64,000 nt of DNA, taken from contig OY780938.1 of NCBI GenBank assembly GCA_963676045.1, positions 1,426,001 through 1,490,000 of the forward strand, written 5' to 3'. The translations under genes and the position numbers were made by a program. Positions 62,296 to 64,000 of this stretch are shown here, in pieces (positions within the stretch are counted from its first letter, which is position 1; every line of letters begins with the position of its first letter). Under the pieces are notes generated by a model that saw only the letters and a program-made list of their open reading frames with translations, had not been told where the DNA came from and made no database searches. This DNA comes from Methanogranum sp963676045. GTDB taxonomy: Archaea; Thermoplasmatota; Thermoplasmata; Methanomassiliicoccales; Methanomethylophilaceae.

Positions 62296-62410
62296 GATTT
62301 TATATGAATGTTGACAATATAAGTAATATTTGGGCAACGATGATTCAAAGAGATATTCTCTGCTCGATGAAAACACAACAAATGAAGTTAAGGGGTTTAA
62401 TAAATCGTTT

Positions 62411-64000
62411 TTAATTCATTTTTCCAACAGTCGCTTTTATGCGTCTTACACCTGCGGCCGAACTCTCTTCCTTCTGTATCTTAAACCCTTGCAGTTCTCC
62501 AGTATGTGTGACATGGGGTCCACCGCAAAGTTCGGAGGAAATGTCGCCGATAATGTAGACCTTTACGAATTGTCCATATTTGTTGTCGAAGACACCGATC
62601 GCACCAGACATTTTTGCCTCTTCCAATGGCATCTCCCTGCATATCACAGGCATGTCTTCCTCGATCGCATCATTTACATATTTTTCGATCGCGGATAGTT
62701 CTTCAGGAGTGAGCTTCCTGTCGAAATTGAAATCGAATCTTAATCTCTCTGCAGTTATGTTGCTCCCTTTCTGTCTGATGTCAGGGTCCACGATGTTCCT
62801 GAGCGCCGCATTCAAGAGATGCGTCGCAGTATGGAGTTTTGTGGTCTCTTCGGTATGGTCTGCGAGTCCGCCCTTGAACACCTGATCCGATCCGGCTCTG
62901 GATTTATCCTGATGTTCTTTGAATCTGTTGTTGAAGTCCTCTATGTTGACGAACAGTCCTTTTTCAGCTGCAAGTTCCTGTGTCAATTCAACAGGGAAAC
63001 CGTAGGTGTCGTATAGCTTGAAGACCAGCTCCCCATTCAATTCCTTCGATTCATCGTTCTCGACAAGCATCTCATCGAATCTCCTCAGTCCTTTGGTGAG
63101 GGTCTTGTGGAATTTCTCCTCTTCCGAGGTCAGATTCTCATAGATGCTCTCTTTATTCGTCTCAAGTTCAGGATATGTGTATGAATAGTCACGAACGATT
63201 ATCTCGGCAATGCTCTGCATGAATATGCCATCGTATCCAAGTTTTGACATATACCTGCTCGCTCTTCTGATGAGTCTTCTAAGGATGTATCCCTGTCCGA
63301 CCTTTGAAGGCAACACGCCATCTCCCAGCATGAATGTTGCAGCTCTGAGATGATCTGCAATGATCCTGAACGATTTCATATCCTCGGAGTATTCCTTTCC
63401 AGAGATTTCTTCGATCTTTTTTATTATAGGTTGGAACAGTTCAGTATCGTAGACTGTTTCTTTACCATTCATTATGCGAAGGGCTCTCTCCAGACCCATG
63501 CCGGTATCAACATTCTTCTGATTCAAAGGTGTGAATTTCCCATCTTTGTCTTTGAAATACTGCATGAATACATTGTTCCAGATCTCGGTGTATTTTCCAC
63601 AATGGCAAGACGGTCCACAGTCCGGACCGCATTTTTTTCTTCCGTCATCGTAGTATATCTCAGTGTCCGGTCCACAGGGTCCTGTTTGTCCAGCAGGTCC
63701 CCACCAATTGTCCTTTCTGCCATAGAAGAATATCTGATCGTCCCTGAATCCATGGCTTTTCCAATATCTTGCAGTATCATTATCCCTTGGTATCTCTCCC
63801 TCTCCTTCGAATGCGGTGACCGCAAGGTTGTTTATAGGGATCCTCAGGACAGTCTGAAGAAGGTCGAAGCTAAATTCGATGGATTCTTTTTTGAAATAAT
63901 CTCCAAGAGACCAGTTTCCAAGCATCTCGAAGAATGTAAGGTGACTGGCGTCGCCTACTTCTTCGATGTCGCCAGTCCTTATGCATTTCTGGAAATTAAC
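62411..64000 (-). CDS. alaS: Alanyl-tRNA synthetase, short bacterial-type (5' part outside the window)
   Basis: The visible 529 residues start within the class II catalytic domain (CIRTGDIEEVGDASHLTFFE, LGNWSLGDYF, GPAGQTGPCGPDTEIYYD, EIWNNVFMQY) and include the tRNA-recognition region and the editing domain (LHTATHLLNAALRN; ELCGGPHVTHTGEL). The protein ends about 30 residues after the CGGPH motif, so the DHHA1/C-Ala oligomerisation domain is missing. These motifs are bacterial in style, unlike archaeal AlaRS, which reads quite differently around the active site. It charges tRNA-Ala and removes mischarged Ser/Gly. The gene for its tRNA lies 1.2 kb away. Confidence 0.93.
   Translation of the reverse strand, partial: VNFQKCIRTGDIEEVGDASHLTFFEMLGNWSLGDYFKKESIEFSFDLLQTVLRIPINNLAVTAFEGEGEIPRDNDTARYWKSHGFRDDQIFFYGRKDNWWGPAGQTGPCGPDTEIYYDDGRKKCGPDCGPSCHCGKYTEIWNNVFMQYFKDKDGKFTPLNQKNVDTGMGLERALRIMNGKETVYDTELFQPIIKKIEEISGKEYSEDMKSFRIIADHLRAATFMLGDGVLPSKVGQGYILRRLIRRASRYMSKLGYDGIFMQSIAEIIVRDYSYTYPELETNKESIYENLTSEEEKFHKTLTKGLRRFDEMLVENDESKELNGELVFKLYDTYGFPVELTQELAAEKGLFVNIEDFNNRFKEHQDKSRAGSDQVFKGGLADHTEETTKLHTATHLLNAALRNIVDPDIRQKGSNITAERLRFDFNFDRKLTPEELSAIEKYVNDAIEEDMPVICREMPLEEAKMSGAIGVFDNKYGQFVKVYIIGDISSELCGGPHVTHTGELQGFKIQKEESSAAGVRRIKATVGKMN

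Noticed and set aside
61127..62410. tRNA-Ala as an attachment site of an integrated element
   Set aside because: No second copy of the tRNA 3' end was seen downstream and there is no integrase; only the accessory look of the genes suggests it.

Overview
The window is archaeal chromosome and looks like a methanogen of the order Methanomassiliicoccales (Thermoplasmata). This rests on an archaeal 16S rRNA gene with no 23S gene beside it, a large duplicated HdrA followed by the MvhDGA hydrogenase genes, the archaeal information-processing operons, the archaeal front end of aromatic biosynthesis (ADH synthase and DHQ synthase II), and ribosome binding sites of the GGTGAT/GGAGG type that match the anti-SD at the 16S 3' end (GGATCACCTCCT). 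The order is an inference from gene content; no database search was run.

Layout. 1-8.7 kb is mixed housekeeping: a transglutaminase-like protein cut by the window edge, a metallo-beta-lactamase fold protein, a deoxyadenosine/SAH deaminase, a PHP-domain phosphoesterase, a minus-strand set of two overlapping 2-TM potassium channels plus a cardiolipin synthase, a GNAT, a hexapeptide acetyltransferase and a membrane protein. 8.7-9.65 kb is an AT-rich stretch with a 26-codon Lys-rich ORF and an intron-containing tRNA-Tyr. 9.8-11.9 kb is the L44e-S27e-aIF2alpha-Nop10-PAC2 operon. 12-24 kb holds rpiA, a creatininase-family gene, a Dph6-like ATPase, a 1,244-residue HRDC-DUF4011-helicase-nuclease (probable defence gene), a FlK-like thioesterase, a TctA-like permease, tyrS, a DHH phosphoesterase and an ABC-2 exporter.

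24.1-29.7 kb is the archaeal proteasome/exosome superoperon, read on the minus strand: RING-like protein, RNase P subunit, psmA, SBDS, rrp4, rrp41, rrp42, L37Ae, rpoP, pcc1, prefoldin beta. 30-36.3 kb is hdrA-mvhD-mvhG-mvhA, the electron-bifurcating H2-dependent heterodisulfide reductase module (HdrB/C are not here). 36.3-40.6 kb has two metallophosphoesterases, the NAD(P)HX repair enzyme, SRP19, S8e and an orphan gene flanked by CGCG palindromes. 40.9-43.05 kb has tRNA-Ser and 16S rRNA with its leader/trailer processing stems. 43.1-47.7 kb has a cupin, a gene-poor stretch, tRNA-Gln, a t6A methylthiotransferase, aIF2beta-TRAM and pyrG. 48-52.9 kb is the str operon (S12, S7, EF-2, EF-1alpha, S10). 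53-61 kb has ilvD and a six-gene operon covering the whole route to chorismate in reaction order. 61.1-64 kb has tRNA-Ala, two small unknown genes (one related to PD-(D/E)XK nucleases) and the 3' part of a short, bacterial-looking alaS.

The window is mainly core genome. The parts most worth a second look are the HRDC/DUF4011 helicase-nuclease, the short bacterial-type AlaRS and its small accessory patch, the His/Lys/Cys-rich tail on MvhG, the membrane-anchored RING-like protein inside the proteasome/exosome neighbourhood, the tandem K+ channel/cardiolipin synthase operon, the 26-codon Lys-rich ORF, and a perfect 10-bp inverted repeat upstream of hdrA. No CRISPR array, insertion sequence or prophage was seen.
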